The position numbers were made by a program, and so were the translations under genes. Under the pieces are notes generated by a model, which did no database searches, was not told the DNA's origin, and saw nothing but the letters and a program-made list of their open reading frames with translations. This document shows, piece after piece, positions 61,326-64,000 of a DNA stretch of 64,000 nucleotides (position 1 is its first letter; each line of letters starts with the position of its first letter). Source of the stretch: an uncultured Clostridium sp. (GTDB lineage Bacteria > Bacillota > Clostridia > Clostridiales > Clostridiaceae); the NCBI GenBank assembly GCA_900539375.1, contig UQBY01000007.1, positions 1-64,000 of the forward strand, written 5' to 3'.

Positions 61326-62500
61326 CTTTCATCCTCCCTCATTTCATTAGTAAGCATAAGCTTTAATGCACTCCATAAATCCTTTTTTTCTCTTACAATT
61401 ACTGGGGTGAAATTTTTCTCTTTAACTTCATTAGTAAATTTAAAATACATTGTAGTTGAATAGGTTGAAGGAAGAAGCTCTGCATAGCCAAACATATTAC
61501 TAACCTTGCAAAGTTCTTTTACAGCTCTTACTGCATTTTCATTATCCTCAGACCAGTTATCTCCATCAGAGGCATATACAGGATATATATTCCACATTGT
61601 TGGAGGATATTTTGCCTTTATAATTTCTAATGCCATATTTAGTCCACTTGATATATAAGTTCCTCCTGATTCTGCTTTATGGAAAAACTCATCTTCATCC
61701 ACATGCTTTGCAACAGTAGTATGAGAAACAAATTCAAAGGCTATATTATTATATTTTCTTCTTAAAAATTTAGATAAAACAAAGAAAAATGACCTTGCTA
61801 AGTATTTTTTTGAATTGTCCATAGAACCTGAAACATCCATAATAAAAATCATTACTGCATTACTTTCTCTTTTAGGTTTTTTCTTTACTTTATAATATCT
61901 TAAATCTTCTTCTTTAAATGGAAATCTTTCAATTTCCTCTTCAAGTCCTGCTTCTTTTAAAGCTCTTTTTCTTCCTTGTTTTCTTGCTATTTTAGACATT
62001 ACAGTTTTTTTCTTTGCAAGTCTTGGATTAATTCCATATTTTTGATAGCCCCTCTTTTTTCCAGAAGCTTCTACTAATATATCAGAATATTTTTTTCTAT
62101 CTAAATTAGGCAAATCTAAATCTTCCACTATATAATCTAAAATTTCCTCTAAGGTAATTTCAGTTTCATATATATCTTCCCCTTCTTCATTACCAGCTCT
62201 GTCTTTTCCATTTCCATTTTTAGGTTTTCCTGAAGCTATTTTTTCCCCTCTCTTTTCTTCTCCTATTCCTGTTGCTACTCCTTTAGAATTTTTGCCATAT
62301 ATAAATTGATATTCTTTTATTCCTCTTATAGGAATTTTAAACTTTTTATTTTTTCCTTCCCCTATAATACTTTCTTCTGATAGTATATCTCCTAAGTTTT
62401 CTTTTATTGATTTTTCTACTAATTGTCTATGCCTTCTTCTATCTTCAATAGACCTATCATGGTCTACAAAATTATCACTATTATCTCTAAAGATTGCCAT
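61322..62500 (-). CDS. yhbH: YhbH-like DUF444 protein
   Basis: The 392-residue product opens with an RDNSDNFVDHDRSIEDRRRHRQLV segment, has the central IRGIKEYQFIYG segment, and a vWA-like part with MIFIMDVSGSMDNS and later VYASDGDNWSEDN. It is a member of DUF444, which is regularly found with prkA and spoVR and is induced in stress or sporulation. It starts six bases after the prkA stop. Confidence 0.92.
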   Translation of the reverse strand: MAIFRDNSDNFVDHDRSIEDRRRHRQLVEKSIKENLGDILSEESIIGEGKNKKFKIPIRGIKEYQFIYGKNSKGVATGIGEEKRGEKIASGKPKNGNGKDRAGNEEGEDIYETEITLEEILDYIVEDLDLPNLDRKKYSDILVEASGKKRGYQKYGINPRLAKKKTVMSKIARKQGRKRALKEAGLEEEIERFPFKEEDLRYYKVKKKPKRESNAVMIFIMDVSGSMDNSKKYLARSFFFVLSKFLRRKYNNIAFEFVSHTTVAKHVDEDEFFHKAESGGTYISSGLNMALEIIKAKYPPTMWNIYPVYASDGDNWSEDNENAVRAVKELCKVSNMFGYAELLPSTYSTTMYFKFTNEVKEKNFTPVIVREKKDLWSALKLMLTNEMREDER

Positions 62501-62506
62501 GTACTA

Positions 62507-64000
62507 TCAATCCTTCCACAAATTATTTGCAGCATATTTTAATATAACATCACAGCAATGTAGACAATATCCTTTACCCTTAAGTTCTTCTACCATAGCA
62601 TTATATTTTTCTGTTTGCTCTTTATCTCTTACTCTTGATTTTGTAACTATTCTTGATAAATCTTTAACTGAAGCTAATAATTTCTTTTCAATTGCTTCTT
62701 TAAGAGGCTCATAAGATGTATAATCTAATTTTCCTCCATTTCTTACAAGATAGAACATATAAGAAGTTACATCAGCTCTAAAACCTTTACTTGAATTTTC
62801 AGAAACTCCTATTTGTTCTTCTATATTTCTCATAAATTCTTCATCAGGATTTAATTCTTCTCCTGTTGAATTATCTTTTATCTTACTCTTATTTACAAAA
62901 GCTTCTGCATTATCTATATAATTATTAAATAAACTTTCTGCTTGTTCTTTAAAAGAATGTATAAAGGCTTTTGTAATTTCTTTTTCAAGAATCTTATTAT
63001 ATTCTTTTCTCACACTATCTTGAACAAAAGCTAAATATCTCTTCTTATCCTCTGCTCCAATGTCCATTTCTTTAATAGATTTTATTATACTTTCCATTAT
63101 GCTTAATGGATTTATACAATCATACTCTGAATTTGAAAGTGCATTGTCAATAGCCTTTATAATAAATCTTGTTGATATTCCTTTCATACCTTCATAAGGT
63201 CCTGCTTCTTCTCTAAGCTCCATAATATCAATTCTCTTTGTAGTGCCCTTTTCTACAATCTCTTCCCCATTATAAATTTTAAGCTTTGTCATAGGGTCAA
63301 CCTTTGCAGAAGGTGTAAGCCTTGATAATATTGCAAACATAGCTGCTATTTCTATAGTGTGTGGAGCAATATGAGCTTTAAAATTACTCTTTTTAAGAAT
63401 CTTTTCATAAATTTTCTTTTCTTCATCAAGCTCAAGACAATAAGGAACTTCTACCTTTACAATTCTATCTAATATTGCTTCATTTGTATGGTCTGACTTA
63501 AATTTATTCCATTCTGCCTCATTTGAATGGGCTATAATAACTCCATCAAAATAAATCATAGCTCCTTTTCCTGGTGAAGGAACTGATTTTTCTTGAGTTG
63601 CTGTTATTATTGTATGAAGATACTCAACATCATTTTTAAATACCTCTATAAATTCAACTAATCCTCTATTTCCTACATTAAAAGCCCCATTTAAAGAAAA
63701 TATTCTTGGGTCATCCTCTGAATACATATCCATCTTTGAAATATCAACTGAACCTGTTAATATTGATGTATCTTGGTTATTAGGATCAACTGGAGGTACT
63801 ACTCCTACCCCTTTTCTTGATCTTATAGAAAAATTAATTCTTTCTACTGGAAAATCTTCATAACGTCCATTATATTCATGTTTTAATCTATATTTGCATA
63901 TAGGACAAAGGTCTCCTTCAATTTGCACTCCAAGGTTCTCTTCAAACTCAGCCCTTAAGTGGTTTGGAACAAGATGTAATGGTTCTTCATGCATAGGACA
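62507..64000 (-). CDS. prkA: PrkA serine protein kinase, 5' end outside the window
   Basis: At least 497 residues of the C-terminal part are present; PrkA is about 630-640 residues, so the N-terminal AAA+ nucleotide region with the Walker A lies outside. The visible part begins CPMHEEPLHLVPNHLR, has RKGVGVVPPVDPNNQDTSILTG and FNVGNRGLVEFIEVFK with the Walker B-type region, and ends with the PrkA C-terminal domain. It is first in the prkA-yhbH-spoVR unit. It is known as a serine kinase and, in some studies, an ATP-dependent protease. Confidence 0.93.
   Translation of the reverse strand, partial: CPMHEEPLHLVPNHLRAEFEENLGVQIEGDLCPICKYRLKHEYNGRYEDFPVERINFSIRSRKGVGVVPPVDPNNQDTSILTGSVDISKMDMYSEDDPRIFSLNGAFNVGNRGLVEFIEVFKNDVEYLHTIITATQEKSVPSPGKGAMIYFDGVIIAHSNEAEWNKFKSDHTNEAILDRIVKVEVPYCLELDEEKKIYEKILKKSNFKAHIAPHTIEIAAMFAILSRLTPSAKVDPMTKLKIYNGEEIVEKGTTKRIDIMELREEAGPYEGMKGISTRFIIKAIDNALSNSEYDCINPLSIMESIIKSIKEMDIGAEDKKRYLAFVQDSVRKEYNKILEKEITKAFIHSFKEQAESLFNNYIDNAEAFVNKSKIKDNSTGEELNPDEEFMRNIEEQIGVSENSSKGFRADVTSYMFYLVRNGGKLDYTSYEPLKEAIEKKLLASVKDLSRIVTKSRVRDKEQTEKYNAMVEELKGKGYCLHCCDVILKYAANNLWKD

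Overview
The window looks like chromosome from a spore-forming, low-GC Clostridium, most likely of the C. perfringens type. The DNA is very AT-rich and the Shine-Dalgarno sites are strong GGAGG types. TTG and GTG starts are common. The core genes (eno, gpmI, tpiA, pgk, gap, cggR, rnr, smpB, secG), a glgBACD glycogen set and the sporulation set prkA-yhbH-spoVR all fit. The assignment rests on gene content and protein style only; no search was run.

Layout. 1-6.2 kb holds a fusion of a TAXI-type binding protein to a GltS-type carrier, then a four-gene operon (SpeD-like, DUF4178, DUF350, membrane spermidine-synthase-like), then a membrane-protein remnant. 6.3-11.1 kb is an accessory zone around the tmRNA gene: a nuclease-helicase on one side and a SIR2/AbiH-like cassette on the other. 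The tmRNA gene is interrupted in its T-loop by a 313-nt group I intron. 11.2-14.4 kb carries a J-domain/pseudokinase gene, a vWA gene and a divergent PurA-like gene. 14.5-20.6 kb is housekeeping (AI-2E-type permease, smpB, rnr, secG, eno). 20.7-27.7 kb is a kinase-like gene and the glycogen operon glgB-glgA-glgC-glgD. 28-32 kb is an acyl-transfer set (SGNH, DUF4358 lipoprotein, MBOAT, DHHW) that probably modifies a surface polymer. 32-41.2 kb is lower glycolysis (cggR-gap-pgk-tpiA, then gpmI) with a large LRR surface protein between tpiA and gpmI. 41.3-50.1 kb holds degV, trmL, a VanW protein, a GH25 lysozyme, a two-component system, ddl, nth and plsC. 50.3-52.2 kb is cysK-cysE behind a T-box leader. 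52.2-53.7 kb is an MgtE_N/CBS protein behind a short leader ORF. 53.8-58.8 kb holds rpe, a YgiQ radical-SAM gene, a membrane protein, a lipid-kinase-like gene and pssA. 58.8-64 kb holds two small ORFs, a rubrerythrin and spoVR-yhbH-prkA (prkA runs off the window).

The strongest points for follow-up are: (1) the group I intron in the tmRNA T-loop; (2) a 25-codon leader ORF before the MgtE_N/CBS gene whose end resembles enterobacterial MgtL and which overlaps two mutually exclusive hairpins, one hiding the gene's ribosome-binding site; (3) the J-domain/pseudokinase, vWA and PurA-like set, which I do not recognise as a described system; (4) the SpeD-like membrane operon with a changed residue at the pyruvoyl-forming site; and (5) tandem 68-69 bp repeats between pgk and tpiA. 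No rRNA, tRNA, CRISPR array, intact insertion sequence or prophage was seen.
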